Assembly: GCF_900156895.1 (NCBI RefSeq) | Contig: NZ_FTPD01000034.1 | Span: 263,994-327,993, forward strand | Length of the DNA: 64,000 bases | Direction: 5' to 3' | Source of the DNA: Mesorhizobium prunaredense | Lineage (GTDB): Bacteria; Pseudomonadota; Alphaproteobacteria; Rhizobiales; Rhizobiaceae | Part shown: one piece after another, positions 17,069 through 25,521 of the stretch | Numbering within the stretch: position 1 is the stretch's first letter | Layout of the letters: each line of letters starts with the position of its first letter | Position numbers and translations under genes: made by a program | Notes under the pieces: model-generated | Told to the model about the DNA's origin: nothing | Database searches by the model: none | What the model saw: the letters and a program-made list of their open reading frames with translations, nothing else

Positions 17069-17953
17069 ATGGCAAGCACTGCCCCCTTCGCCAAGATGAA
17101 CGGCATCGGCAACGAGATCATCGTTGCCGACATGCGCGGTCGCGCCGATCGGGTGACGCCGGCTGCCGCCCTTGCGCTCAATGCCGACGCCACGACGAAA
17201 TTCGATCAGATCATGGCGATCCACGACGCCAGAACGCCGGGCACCGCCTATTTCATCGACATCCTGAACTCCGACGGAACCGGCGCGCAGGCCTGCGGCA
17301 ACGGCATGCGTTGCGTGGTGCAGGCGCTTGCCGCCGAGACCGGCCAGAAGACATTCGCCTTCGAGACCGTCGCCGGCATCCTCAACGCTGAAGAACATGC
17401 CGACGGGCTGATCTCGGTCGACATGGGCAAGCCGCGTTTTGGCTGGCAGGATATTCCGCTCGCCGAGGAATTCCGCGATACCCGCATGATCGAGCTGCAG
17501 GTCGGCCCGATCGACGCGCCGGTGCTGCACTCCCCCTCGGTCGTATCGATGGGCAATCCGCACGCCATCTTCTGGGTCGACCGCGACGTCTGGTCCTACG
17601 AACTCGACCGCTTCGGTCCGCTGCTCGAAAACCACCCGATCTTCCCCGAACGCGCCAACATCACCATCGCGCGGGTGACCTCGCCCGAGACGATGGTCAT
17701 CCGCACCTGGGAGCGCGGCGCCGGCCTGACCAAGGCCTGCGGCACGGCGGCTTGTGCCGCCGTCGTCGCTGCCGCGCGCACCAGGCGGACCGGACGCAGC
17801 GTCTCTCTGGTGACGCCCGGAGGCGGCTCCTTGCATGTCGAGTGGCGCGGCGACGACCACGTCATCCTCACCGGTGCAGCCGAATGGGAATTTTCCGGCA
17901 GCTTCGACCCGGCGACCGGCGTGTGGGCGCGCGACACCGAAAGCGCCGCCTGA
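17069..17953 (+). CDS. dapF: diaminopimelate epimerase
   Basis: Interconverts LL- and meso-diaminopimelate for lysine and peptidoglycan synthesis. The 294 residues begin APFAKMNGIGNEI and contain both catalytic Cys motifs: QACGNGMRCVVQ (about residue 74) and LTKACGTAACAAV (about 226). SMGNPHAIFWV, typical of the family, is in between. The stop TGA shares its last base with the mtaB ATG (TGATG), so the two genes are translationally coupled, as in many Rhizobiales. Confidence 0.97.
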   Translation: MASTAPFAKMNGIGNEIIVADMRGRADRVTPAAALALNADATTKFDQIMAIHDARTPGTAYFIDILNSDGTGAQACGNGMRCVVQALAAETGQKTFAFETVAGILNAEEHADGLISVDMGKPRFGWQDIPLAEEFRDTRMIELQVGPIDAPVLHSPSVVSMGNPHAIFWVDRDVWSYELDRFGPLLENHPIFPERANITIARVTSPETMVIRTWERGAGLTKACGTAACAAVVAAARTRRTGRSVSLVTPGGGSLHVEWRGDDHVILTGAAEWEFSGSFDPATGVWARDTESAA

Positions 17954-19269
17954 TGGCCGCTCTTTCCAGGGGGCCCACTCTTCCCAAAGGTGTTGACGTC
18001 GTCACCTTCGGCTGCCGGCTGAATACCTATGAATCCGAGGTGATGCGGCGAGAGGCGGAAAGCGCCGGCCTTGGCGCGCTGGAAGGTGGCGCCATCATCT
18101 TCAACACCTGCGCCGTCACCGGCGAGGCGGTGCGCCAGGCAAAACAGTCGATCCGCAAGGCCCGTCGCGAGAACCCGCAGGCCCGCATCATCGTCACCGG
18201 CTGCGCCGCGCAGACCGAGCCCCAAAACTTCGTCGCCATGGACGAGGTCGATCTCGTCCTTGGCAATGAGGAAAAGCTGAAGGCGCATTCCTATCGCGCG
18301 CTGCCGGATTTCGGCGTCAACGACACCGAGAAGGCTCGCGTCAACGATATCTTCTCGGTGCGCGAGACGGCCGGCCACATGGTCGACGCCATCGAAGGCC
18401 GGGCGCGGGCGTTCGTCCAGGTTCAGAACGGCTGCGACCACCGCTGCACCTTCTGCATCATACCGTATGGCCGCGGCAATTCGCGCTCGGTGCCGATGGG
18501 CGCCGTGGTCGAACAGGTCAAGCGGCTGAGCGGCAATGGCTATGCCGAAATCGTGCTGACCGGCGTCGACATGACCAGTTTCGGCGCCGACCTGCCGGGC
18601 AGCCCGAAACTCGGCAAATTGGTCAAGACAATCCTGAAGCAGGTGCCTGACGTGCAACGCCTGCGCCTTTCCTCGATCGATTCGATCGAGGCTGACGACG
18701 ATCTGCTCGAAGCCGTCGCCACCGAGCCCAGGCTGATGCCGCATCTGCATCTGTCGCTGCAGGCCGGTGACGACATGATCCTGAAGCGGATGAAGCGCCG
18801 GCACAACCGGGATCAGTCGATCCGTTTTTGCCAGGATTTGCGCAAACTGCGTCCTGGCATCGTCTTCGGCGCCGACATCATCGCCGGCTTCCCGACCGAG
18901 ACGGACGCCATGTTCGAAAAATCGCTGGACATCGTCGAGGAATGCGGGCTGACGCATCTCCACGTTTTTCCATTTTCGCCGCGCCAAGGCACCCCCGCCG
19001 CGCGCATGCCGCAGCTTCGCCGCGAACTGGTCAAGCAGCGTGCGGCACGGCTGCGCGCCGCCGGTGACGCCGCTTATCGCAGCCACCTTGCCTCGCTCGC
19101 CGGAACACGCCAGTCGATCCTGGTCGAGCGCGATGGGCTCGGCCGCACCGAAGGGTTTACGCTTGCCGCGATCTCCGGGGGCGCGCCGGGCGAAATCGTC
19201 GAGGCCGATATCGCCGGCGATGACGGCTCGCGGCTGATCGCGGCGCCGCTTGCCGCCCGCGCCGCCTGA
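17953..19269 (+). CDS. mtaB: tRNA (N6-L-threonylcarbamoyladenosine-37-C2)-methylthiotransferase
   Basis: Radical-SAM methylthiotransferase that adds a methylthio group to t6A37 of tRNAs reading ANN codons. The 438-residue protein has the UPF0004 N-terminal domain with three Cys (TFGCRLNTYE, NTCAVTGEA, VTGCAAQTEP) for the auxiliary cluster, then the radical SAM motif CDHRCTFCIIPYGRG and GVDMTSFGADL. A C-terminal TRAM-like region with QSILVERDG-type sequence follows. It lacks features that would favour MiaB. Start ATG 17953 overlaps the dapF stop; ftsY follows 11 bases later. Confidence 0.92.
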   Translation: MAALSRGPTLPKGVDVVTFGCRLNTYESEVMRREAESAGLGALEGGAIIFNTCAVTGEAVRQAKQSIRKARRENPQARIIVTGCAAQTEPQNFVAMDEVDLVLGNEEKLKAHSYRALPDFGVNDTEKARVNDIFSVRETAGHMVDAIEGRARAFVQVQNGCDHRCTFCIIPYGRGNSRSVPMGAVVEQVKRLSGNGYAEIVLTGVDMTSFGADLPGSPKLGKLVKTILKQVPDVQRLRLSSIDSIEADDDLLEAVATEPRLMPHLHLSLQAGDDMILKRMKRRHNRDQSIRFCQDLRKLRPGIVFGADIIAGFPTETDAMFEKSLDIVEECGLTHLHVFPFSPRQGTPAARMPQLRRELVKQRAARLRAAGDAAYRSHLASLAGTRQSILVERDGLGRTEGFTLAAISGGAPGEIVEADIAGDDGSRLIAAPLAARAA

Positions 19270-19280
19270 GACGCAAGAAC

Positions 19281-21110
19281 ATGGCTGGTTTTCTCAAGAA
19301 GATATTTTCGTTCGGCAAGAAGGAAGTGGTCGAGGAGCGGATCGACGAGACCGCACCGCTGCCGCCGATCAAATGGGATGCGCTCGAGGCGCTGAAACCG
19401 GCGCCTGTTGAAGAGGCCGAGGCCGCTCCGGCCATTCCACCCGAGCCTGAAATCCAGCCGGAACCTGCTCCGGTCGAGGAGCCGGAGACGCCTGTCGAGG
19501 AGCCGGCGCCAGACGAGATTCCGGCAGCTCCCGTCATTCCCGAGTCTCCTCCGGGCTTGGAGGAAATTCCTGAGCCAGCACCGACGCAGCCTGAGATCGT
19601 CCACACTGCGGGTCCGTCATCCGAACGTGACGCAGCCCCTCATCCGCCTGCCGGCACCTTCTCCCCGTATAGGGACGGGGAGAAGGGTGCTGATCGTCCC
19701 GCCGAGCCTCCTTTTGAAAGCGGCAAAGAAGAAGCTCCGACGCTGACGCCCCCCTCTCCCCGTCCTTCACGGGGAGAGGGTAAGGGTGAGGGGCAGCGCG
19801 GACCTGCGCAAGATGCCGCACCGCCAGCCGAGGCCCCCTTAACTGCGCCCGGGCCTGAGGCGCCGGCGGCCGAAATCCCGCCGCCGATTCGCCAGCCGGC
19901 GCCGATCGAGGCGAAGCCGATCCTTGCCGAGATAGCGCCCGAGCCTGAAGCCGTCCCACCGCCCCACCCTCGCCTCGATGGGGAGGGTGGCCGCGAAGCG
20001 GCGGGGTGGGGTGACAGCGCCGGCGCCAGTCACCCCCGAGCTTCGCTCGGGACCTCCCCCATCGAGGCGGAGGTAAAGCGCGAGCCCGTTCCGCAACCAC
20101 CGCCGGAGCCCAAGCCGGCTCCCGGCAAGGTCACCGTCACCAAAAAGGTCGAGCAGAGAGCCGAGCCGCAGAAGGCGCCGGAACCGGCGCCGAAACGCTC
20201 GTGGTTCCAGCGCATGAAGGAGGGGCTCGCCCGCTCTTCCCGGGAGCTGTCCGGCAACATCGCCGGCGTCTTCACCAAGCGCAAGCTCGACGAGGACACG
20301 CTGCAGGATCTGGAAGACGTGCTGATCCGCGCCGATCTCGGCATGGAGACGGCTTTGCGCATCACCGATTCGCTGGCCGCCAGCCGCTACGGCAAGGACG
20401 TCTCCGAAACGGAAGTGCGCGCCATCATGGCGGCCGAGGTGGAGAAGGTGCTGACCCATGTCGCCTTGCCGCTGGAGCTCGACCTCAGCCACAAGCCGCA
20501 TGTCATCCTTGTCGTCGGCGTCAACGGCACCGGCAAGACCACGACGATCGGCAAGCTGGCGGCAAAGCTGACCGACGGCGGCCTGTCGGTGATGCTCGCG
20601 GCCGGCGACACGTTCCGCGCCGCCGCGATCGAGCAATTGAAGATCTGGGGCGAGCGCACCAAGTCGCCGGTCATCGCCTCAAAACTCGGCGCCGACGCCG
20701 CAGGTCTTGCCTACGATGCCTTCGAACAGACCAGGCAAGCCGGCTCCGACGTGCTGATCATCGACACCGCCGGGCGGCTGCAGAACAAGACCGAGCTGAT
20801 GGCGGAACTGGAAAAGATCGTCCGGGTGCTGGGCAAGCTCGATCCGGAGGCGCCGCACACCGTGCTGCAGACGGTCGACGCCACCACCGGCCAGAACGCG
20901 CTCAACCAGGTCGAGATTTTCCGTAACGTCGCCGGCGTCAACGGCCTGGTGATGACCAAGCTGGACGGCACGGCACGCGGCGGTATTCTGGTGGCGATTG
21001 CGGCAAAGCATAAATTGCCGGTTTATTTCATCGGCGTCGGCGAACAGGTCGACGACCTCGAACCATTCTCCGCAAGCGAGTTCGCCAGGGCGATCGCTGG
21101 AGTGGCGTAA
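19281..21110 (+). CDS. ftsY: signal recognition particle receptor FtsY
   Basis: SRP receptor GTPase that delivers ribosome-nascent chains to the Sec translocon. Of 609 residues, the first about 300 are an acidic/Pro-rich disordered A region, starting with the amphipathic MAGFLKKIFSFGKKE. The N and G domains follow from about residue 305 (RSWFQRMKEGLARSSREL). G motifs are GVNGTGKTTT (about 414), DTFRAAAIEQL, DTAGR, TKLDGTARGG, and the C-terminal GVGEQVDDLEPF. It is longer than usual because three segments of the A region are translated from palindromic repeats (see separate entries). Cotranscribed with dapF and mtaB. Confidence 0.97.
   Translation: MAGFLKKIFSFGKKEVVEERIDETAPLPPIKWDALEALKPAPVEEAEAAPAIPPEPEIQPEPAPVEEPETPVEEPAPDEIPAAPVIPESPPGLEEIPEPAPTQPEIVHTAGPSSERDAAPHPPAGTFSPYRDGEKGADRPAEPPFESGKEEAPTLTPPSPRPSRGEGKGEGQRGPAQDAAPPAEAPLTAPGPEAPAAEIPPPIRQPAPIEAKPILAEIAPEPEAVPPPHPRLDGEGGREAAGWGDSAGASHPRASLGTSPIEAEVKREPVPQPPPEPKPAPGKVTVTKKVEQRAEPQKAPEPAPKRSWFQRMKEGLARSSRELSGNIAGVFTKRKLDEDTLQDLEDVLIRADLGMETALRITDSLAASRYGKDVSETEVRAIMAAEVEKVLTHVALPLELDLSHKPHVILVVGVNGTGKTTTIGKLAAKLTDGGLSVMLAAGDTFRAAAIEQLKIWGERTKSPVIASKLGADAAGLAYDAFEQTRQAGSDVLIIDTAGRLQNKTELMAELEKIVRVLGKLDPEAPHTVLQTVDATTGQNALNQVEIFRNVAGVNGLVMTKLDGTARGGILVAIAAKHKLPVYFIGVGEQVDDLEPFSASEFARAIAGVA
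19635..19687. repeat. family B palindromic repeat inside ftsY (in frame)
   Basis: cccctcatccgcctgccggc followed by accttctccccg / cggggagaagg matches the intergenic elements at 49694, 49813, 53389 and 59424. Here it lies within ftsY and encodes about residues 119-136 (HPPAGTFSPYRDGEKG) with no frameshift. Confidence 0.8.
19749..19796. repeat. second repeat-derived segment inside ftsY
   Basis: cccctctccccgtccttcac and ggggagagggtaagggtgag form an inverted repeat related to family B, encoding about residues 157-172 (PPSPRPSRGEGKGEGQ). It is in frame and lies about 60 bases after the first insert. Confidence 0.7.
19957..20070. repeat. third repeat-derived segment inside ftsY
   Basis: caccctcgcctcgatgggga / ctcccccatcgaggcgg form the ends, with ccgcgaagcgg and cccgagcttcgctcggg as inner hairpins. 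It resembles composite intergenic mosaic elements but encodes about residues 226-264 of FtsY (HPRLDGEGGREAAGWG onward) with no frameshift. Confidence 0.65.
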
Positions 21111-21116
21111 CAAGCT

Positions 21117-21159
21117 TGATCCCAAGAAGTTGCAGACTTTTTGGACAGGATCATGCGCA
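21117..21159. repeat. palindromic repeat, family D copy 1
   Basis: tgatcccaagaagttgcaga ... ggacaggatcatgcgc: an inverted repeat with gatc..gatca ends. The better-preserved sister copy is at 24396-24441. It fills the gap between ftsY and yciB. Confidence 0.7.
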
Positions 21160-21172
21160 AGAAGGAAAGCCT

Positions 21173-21847
21173 ATGAACCCGCGCATCCTCGAACGCGACC
21201 CGTCCGACCCGCAGAAACGAAAGAAGGAAGGCGTCAATCCGCTGCTCAAGCTGGTGCTGGAGCTCGGCCCGTTGATGGTGTTCTTCTTCGCCAACGCCCG
21301 TGGCGCATGGCTGTCGCAGAAATTTCCGGCGCTGGCCGAGCTCGGCGGGCCGATCTTCGTCGCCACCGGCCTGTTCATGGCCGCGACCGCGATCGCGCTG
21401 ATCGCTTCCTGGCTGCTCACCCGCACCTTGCCGATCATGCCGATGGTATCGGGCGTCGTCGTCTTCGTCTTCGGCGCGCTGACGCTCTACCTGCAGGACG
21501 ACATCTTCATCAAGATGAAGCCGACCATCGTCAACATGCTCTTCGGCGGCGTGCTGCTCGGCGGCCTGTTCTTCGGCAAGTCGCTGCTCGGCTACGTCTT
21601 CGATTCGGCGTTCAGCCTCGATGCCGAGGGCTGGAAGAAACTCACCTTCCGCTGGGGCCTGTTTTTCCTGTTTCTGGCCCTTGTCAACGAAGTGGTCTGG
21701 CGGAATTTTTCCACCGACGCCTGGGTTACCTTCAAAGTCTGGGGCATCATGCCCATCACCCTTCTTTTCACCTTCAGCCAGATGCCGCTGATCATGCGCC
21801 ATTCGCTTGAAGGCAAGACCGGAACAGAAGGGAGGCCCGGCAAGTAA
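21173..21847 (+). CDS. yciB: inner-membrane septation protein A
   Basis: A 224-residue polytopic inner-membrane protein of the YciB/IspZ family, needed for normal cell-envelope synthesis and septation in enteric bacteria and Shigella. About five to six hydrophobic segments are visible, with the family signatures KLVLELGPLMVFFFAN near the N-terminus, PTIVNMLFGGVLLGGLFFGKSLLGY-type sequence in the middle, and GIMPITLLFTFSQMPLI at the end. Start MNPRILERD at 21173 has a GAAGGA site upstream; a longer frame would read through repeat D. It is downstream of ftsY and probably cotranscribed. Confidence 0.92.
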   Translation: MNPRILERDPSDPQKRKKEGVNPLLKLVLELGPLMVFFFANARGAWLSQKFPALAELGGPIFVATGLFMAATAIALIASWLLTRTLPIMPMVSGVVVFVFGALTLYLQDDIFIKMKPTIVNMLFGGVLLGGLFFGKSLLGYVFDSAFSLDAEGWKKLTFRWGLFFLFLALVNEVVWRNFSTDAWVTFKVWGIMPITLLFTFSQMPLIMRHSLEGKTGTEGRPGK

Positions 21848-21863
21848 CGATCAAGGAGAGGGC

Positions 21864-22484
21864 ATGGAATTCGTCACCACGCGCGACGAGCTGAGAACGA
21901 TCTACAAGACGCCTCGGCCGACCGACGGCTCGATCCGCAAGGAACTGAAAGCGCTGGATGGCCACAGCCGTTCCTTCATCGGCAAAAGCCCCTTCGTCCT
22001 GATCGGCTCCTCCGACGGCGCCGGCAATGCCGATGTGACGCCGAAGGGCGACAGACCGGGCTTTGCCGCCGTGCTCGACGAGAAGACCATCGCCATCCCC
22101 GACCGGCCCGGCAACAACCGGCTCGACACGCTGGAGAACATTCTTCTCAACCCTTCGGTCGGCCTGCTCTTCCTCATCCCGGGCATGAACGAGACGCTGC
22201 GCGTCAATGGCGACGCCCGCATCACCGTCGATGCGGCTTTGCGCGAGCGGCTCGCCGTCGACGGCAAGGAACCGCAAAGCGTCGTCCTGGTGACGGTCAA
22301 GGCCGCCTACATGCATTGCGCCAAGGCTTTCATGCGCTCCGATCTGTGGAAGCCGGAAACCTGGTACGACCGTGCGACGCTGCCGACGCTCGGCCAGATC
22401 CTGCGCGATCAGCTGGCGCTCGCCGATTCGGCCGAGGCGACCGACCGCTGGCTGGACGAAAGCTACAAGCAGACGATGTGGTAG
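21864..22484 (+). CDS. pyridoxamine 5'-phosphate oxidase family protein (FMN-binding)
   Basis: A 206-residue split-barrel flavin-binding protein. The visible pattern, SPFVLIGSSDGAGNADVTPKGD then IPDRPGNNRLDTLENILLNP and LFLIPGMNETLRVNG, fits the MSMEG_1061-type subgroup of PNPOx-like proteins. These bind FMN or F420-like cofactors; the substrate is unknown. The C-terminus (MHCAKAFMRSDLWKPETWYD) is also characteristic. Start ATG 21864 has AAGGAGAG upstream and lies 16 bases after the yciB stop, so the two genes are probably cotranscribed. Confidence 0.88.
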   Translation: MEFVTTRDELRTIYKTPRPTDGSIRKELKALDGHSRSFIGKSPFVLIGSSDGAGNADVTPKGDRPGFAAVLDEKTIAIPDRPGNNRLDTLENILLNPSVGLLFLIPGMNETLRVNGDARITVDAALRERLAVDGKEPQSVVLVTVKAAYMHCAKAFMRSDLWKPETWYDRATLPTLGQILRDQLALADSAEATDRWLDESYKQTMW

Positions 22485-22575
22485 TGTGCCCGGCAACGAA
22501 TCGCCCGAAAACGGCGGCCACCGTGCTTTCTTGTCCGGAGCGGAGCGAACGCGAAGCGAGCGCCGGCGATCCTTC

Positions 22576-22734
22576 GCGCCCCCCTCTGTCCTGCCGGACA
22601 TCTCCCCCACAAGGGGGGAGATTGGCCGTCATCCCCGCTTTCGCCACCCTCCAACCTTGAAAGACAGGCTAGGCGACGAAGCTGCCGATCTCCCCCCAAG
22701 TGGGGGAGATGCCCGGTAGGGCAGAGGGGGGCGC
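22576..22734. repeat. family A repeat pair in inverted orientation
   Basis: 22576-22628 (cgcccccctctgtcctgccg gacatctcccccac then a GGGGGGAGATT arm) and 22686-22734 (gatctccccccaagtggggg agatgcccggtagggcagag) are the same element in opposite orientation with 57 bases between. Each half is itself a hairpin. This accounts for most of the 302-base gap 22485-22786, in which I see no gene. Confidence 0.8.
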
Positions 22735-22786
22735 GGTCCCGCAGCCTCTCGCAAACTTCCGCGCCGCTGCCGTGCCCGTCGGGAGA

Positions 22787-22996
22787 TTAGCCCTTCCGTC
22801 TCAGCGTCTCGACATCGGTCTCGCCGACGAACCAGTCGCGCGCAGCGACCTCCTCGAAAACCACCCAGACGTCGTTGCTGGTCAGCCCGGTGGCGTCGGT
22901 GATCGCCGCCGTCACTTGGGCAGCGATCGCGGCCTTCTTGCCGGCCGGATCATCGGCAATCACCTCCTTGACGAGGCGTATGTTCACGAATGGCAT
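22787..22996 (-). CDS. 4-oxalocrotonate tautomerase family protein
   Basis: A 69-residue member of the tautomerase superfamily: Pro follows the initiator Met (MPFVNIRLVKEVI) and would be the catalytic N-terminal proline after Met removal. The middle AAIAAQVTAAITDATGL and DVWVVFEEVAARDWFVG fit the beta-alpha-beta repeat. Start ATG 22996 has a GGAGG site 5 bases upstream. The enzyme probably works as a hexamer; the natural substrate is unknown. It is 32 bases downstream of the SMP-30 gene, so the two may share a transcript and a degradative pathway. Confidence 0.88.
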   Translation of the reverse strand: MPFVNIRLVKEVIADDPAGKKAAIAAQVTAAITDATGLTSNDVWVVFEEVAARDWFVGETDVETLRRKG

Positions 22997-23028
22997 GGAG
23001 GCCTCCCTGGATGTTGCTTGACGGCCGC

Positions 23029-23946
23029 TCAAAATGTCTTTGCGCCGTTGACCATCAGCCGGACCATGTAGAGCGAGGTGGTGCCGGCGATGTAGAGGCA
23101 GTTCAGCTTGTTGCCGCCGAACACGCAATTGGCGACGACTTCCGGCACCTTGATCTTGCCGATCAGCGTCCCGTCGGGGTCGTAGCAATGGATGCCGTCG
23201 GCGGCACTGGTCCAGATCCGGCCATGGTCGTCGAGCCTGAAACCATCGAACAGGCCGGCCGTGCAATCGGCGAAGACCTTTCCGCCGAAGACCTTCTTGC
23301 CGGCCCCGTCGACATCGAACATCCGCATATGCGCCGGATTCTGCGCGCCATGCGTGCGGCCGGTATCGACGACGTAGAGCTTGCTCTCGTCGAGCGAGAA
23401 GGCAAGCCCGTTGGGCCTGACCATGTCGGTGATCACCGCTTCGATCTCGCCGGTGCCGGGGTCGGCCCGGTAGACATGGCAGGCGCCGATCTCGCTCTCG
23501 GCCTTGTCGCCCTCATAATCCGTATCGATGCCGTAGGTCGGGTCGGTGAACCAGATCGACCCGTCGGACTTGACCACCGCATCGTTGGGCGAGTTCAGCC
23601 GCTTGCCGCGCCATTTGTCGGCAATGGTGGTGATCGAGCCGTCATGCTCGGTGCGGCTGACGCGGCGGCCCGAATGCTCGCAAGTGACCAGCCGGCCCTG
23701 CCGGTCCACGGTGTTGCCATTGGAATTGCCCGACGGCTGCCGGAACACGCTGACGCTGCCGTCGGTCTCGTCGTAACGCAGCATGCGGTTGTTGGGAATG
23801 TCGGACCACACCACATAACGGCCGGCCGCAAACCAGGCCGGCCCTTCGGCCCACCGGCATCCGGTGAACAGCTTGTCCACCTGCGCGTTGCCGTTGAACA
23901 GCCGCGCAAAGCGCGGATCGAGAATTTCGTAGTCTTCGGCGGCCAT
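23029..23946 (-). CDS. SMP-30/gluconolactonase/LRE family protein
   Basis: A 305-residue six-bladed beta-propeller lactonase-like protein. Family sequences are visible: WAEGPAWFAAGRYVVWSDIPNNRML, GNTVDRQGRLVTCEH, LNSPNDAVVKSDGSIWFTDP (the metal-binding NDxxxxxDGSIWFTDP type motif), RPNGLAFSLDESKLYVVDTG and DGFRLDDHGRIWTSA. These Glu, Asn and Asp ligands bind a divalent metal, which suggests hydrolysis of a sugar lactone. Start MAAEDYEILD has GGAGG upstream and is preferred to the longer frame. Next to a tautomerase gene. Confidence 0.92.
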   Translation of the reverse strand: MAAEDYEILDPRFARLFNGNAQVDKLFTGCRWAEGPAWFAAGRYVVWSDIPNNRMLRYDETDGSVSVFRQPSGNSNGNTVDRQGRLVTCEHSGRRVSRTEHDGSITTIADKWRGKRLNSPNDAVVKSDGSIWFTDPTYGIDTDYEGDKAESEIGACHVYRADPGTGEIEAVITDMVRPNGLAFSLDESKLYVVDTGRTHGAQNPAHMRMFDVDGAGKKVFGGKVFADCTAGLFDGFRLDDHGRIWTSAADGIHCYDPDGTLIGKIKVPEVVANCVFGGNKLNCLYIAGTTSLYMVRLMVNGAKTF

Positions 23947-24221
23947 GGTTTCCTCCCGGTCATGCAAATCGTTGGTGCCGGCGCGATCAAGCCAGCCGGC
24001 GATCGATATGGCAAGATCGTTGATATCGGGACAGGCAATGCGGCCCTTGCTCAGATGGCAAAACCCAAATGACGGGTCATGCGCCGTTAACCGGCTATGC
24101 GCTCAGTGCAATGGTGCATTGCAACATCTTCTTTTTGCGGCGCACCATAACTATGTCATGCTGCGTATCGATCAGGGAGGAACAACCTGCCGCAACAATG
24201 CGGCACAGAAGGAACCTCGCT

Positions 24222-24389
24222 ATGATTCTCGACAGCCTCGTGAGCCGCGCTCGCACCAGCATCGCCAAGCGCCGGCAATACAACCGCCTCATCGCCGAAA
24301 TCGACTCGTTTTCCAGCCGCGATCTGGCCGACATGCGCGCCGACCGCAGCGAAATGCTCTACCAGGTCCACAAGCAGATCTACGGCTGA
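24222..24389 (+). CDS. DUF1127 small regulatory-type protein
   Basis: A 55-residue basic protein ending in a DUF1127 (YjiS-like) motif: YNRLIAEIDSFSSRDLADM and RADRSEMLYQVHKQIYG. Such Arg-rich small proteins are abundant in Rhizobiales; some bind RNA and affect phosphate, carbon and stress-related RNA turnover. Start ATG 24222 has AAGGA upstream. It is flanked by the SMP-30 gene and a family D palindrome, and is probably monocistronic. Confidence 0.85.
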   Translation: MILDSLVSRARTSIAKRRQYNRLIAEIDSFSSRDLADMRADRSEMLYQVHKQIYG

Positions 24390-24395
24390 GGCGAA

Positions 24396-24441
24396 CGCAT
24401 GATCCCGAAAAGTTGCAGACTTTTCGGACGAGATCATGCGC
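24396..24441. repeat. palindromic repeat, family D copy 2
   Basis: cgcatgatcccgaaaagttg ... cttttcgga..gatcatgcgcg: a near-perfect inverted repeat between the convergent DUF1127 and DUF2332 genes, so it could act as a bidirectional terminator-like hairpin, although no T-run is present. Confidence 0.75.
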
Positions 24442-24462
24442 GACCAGAACTGTTTGATCGGC

Positions 24463-25506
24463 TTAGCCGATCCATTCGATCCAGCGGCCGTGGTAATCGC
24501 AATGGGCCAGGCGGCGTGTCTCGCCGCCGGGCCATAGAGTGAGGCTGAGTACCGCCCAAGGCTTTGTGGGATCGCGCGGCTCCATCCTCAGCCTTGCGAT
24601 AGGCGCAGCGGCCGTGGCCTGTCTGCCCGCCTGCTCCAGGGTGGCGGTGATGGCATCCTTGGTCGCCCGCGGCAGGTATTGCCACATGGTCGAATGATAG
24701 AGCACGAAGGCGCCGCCCTGCTGGCGTGCGGCCAGTGCCTTCTCGACAAAATCCGCCGCGTCCGCTTTGACAAGCAGCGGTTGAAGCTTTTCGGCAAGTG
24801 ACAGCGCGGCGTCGAGCCGGGCCAACCGCGCTGCCTGATCGGCCCAGATGTAAGACCGAAGCTGTAACCGCGCCGCTGCGTCGGCGACATCGACCGGTGC
24901 GATGTCGCAGCCGGCGCGATGGCGGATGTTGATCGCTCCACCAAGTGGAACTGCGAGGCCGCGCACCTCCGGTGCCAACCGCACGGGGGAGGCCGGGTCG
25001 CCCCACTCGGCATCGCCATAGCGGTAGTGAAAGCTGTCGAACAGGAGATTGAGCCCGGCGCTGGCGCCGATCTCGCACAGATCCAGCGGCAGGCCGGTTT
25101 CCCGCGCCACCGTCAGAAATCCAGGCAGCAGCATCGCCGACCGGGCGATTTCATTGGTCTGCGGCACGCCGGCGAGGCCGGCGACGATCCGCTCGTCGGA
25201 TAGCGCAATTGCCTCCAGCAGCACCGCCGCGATCTCGGATTCGCTTGTCTGGTTGGGCGGATAGATCAGTGCCAGCCGCTCACTGGCACCTGTCAGGACC
25301 AACGCATGCAGCGCGCCGCAGAGCCGCAATGCGAGGCCGTCGGCGCGCGCGTCGCCCGGCCAGCCGAGCACCGCCTGCCCGGTCCTGGTGTTTGCCTCGA
25401 GAACCTTGGCTAGCGCACGGCATAAATTCGCGGTGAAGGGCGAGCCAAGTCCATCGCAGGCTTTCGCCTGAGCCAGAAAATGATCGCGGATGTCTCGTTC
25501 GTCCAT
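24463..25506 (-). CDS. DUF2332 family protein
   Basis: A 347-residue protein of DUF2332, a family found in actinobacteria and alphaproteobacteria and without an established function. Visible family parts are the N-terminal helix region (FLAQAKACDGLGSPFTANL), LCEIGASAGLNLLFDSFHYRYG (a Gly-rich stretch like the SAM-binding loop of methyltransferases, so a methyltransferase-like fold is possible), and FVLYHSTMWQYLP. Start ATG 25506 lies 15 bases after the ccmG stop, so it probably belongs to the ccm transcript. Confidence 0.8.
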   Translation of the reverse strand: MDERDIRDHFLAQAKACDGLGSPFTANLCRALAKVLEANTRTGQAVLGWPGDARADGLALRLCGALHALVLTGASERLALIYPPNQTSESEIAAVLLEAIALSDERIVAGLAGVPQTNEIARSAMLLPGFLTVARETGLPLDLCEIGASAGLNLLFDSFHYRYGDAEWGDPASPVRLAPEVRGLAVPLGGAINIRHRAGCDIAPVDVADAAARLQLRSYIWADQAARLARLDAALSLAEKLQPLLVKADAADFVEKALAARQQGGAFVLYHSTMWQYLPRATKDAITATLEQAGRQATAAAPIARLRMEPRDPTKPWAVLSLTLWPGGETRRLAHCDYHGRWIEWIG

Positions 25507-25521
25507 CGCGTTTCCGGTGTC

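Noticed and set aside
22576..22734. Insertion sequence
   Set aside because: No transposase frame or target-site duplication; only paired hairpins.
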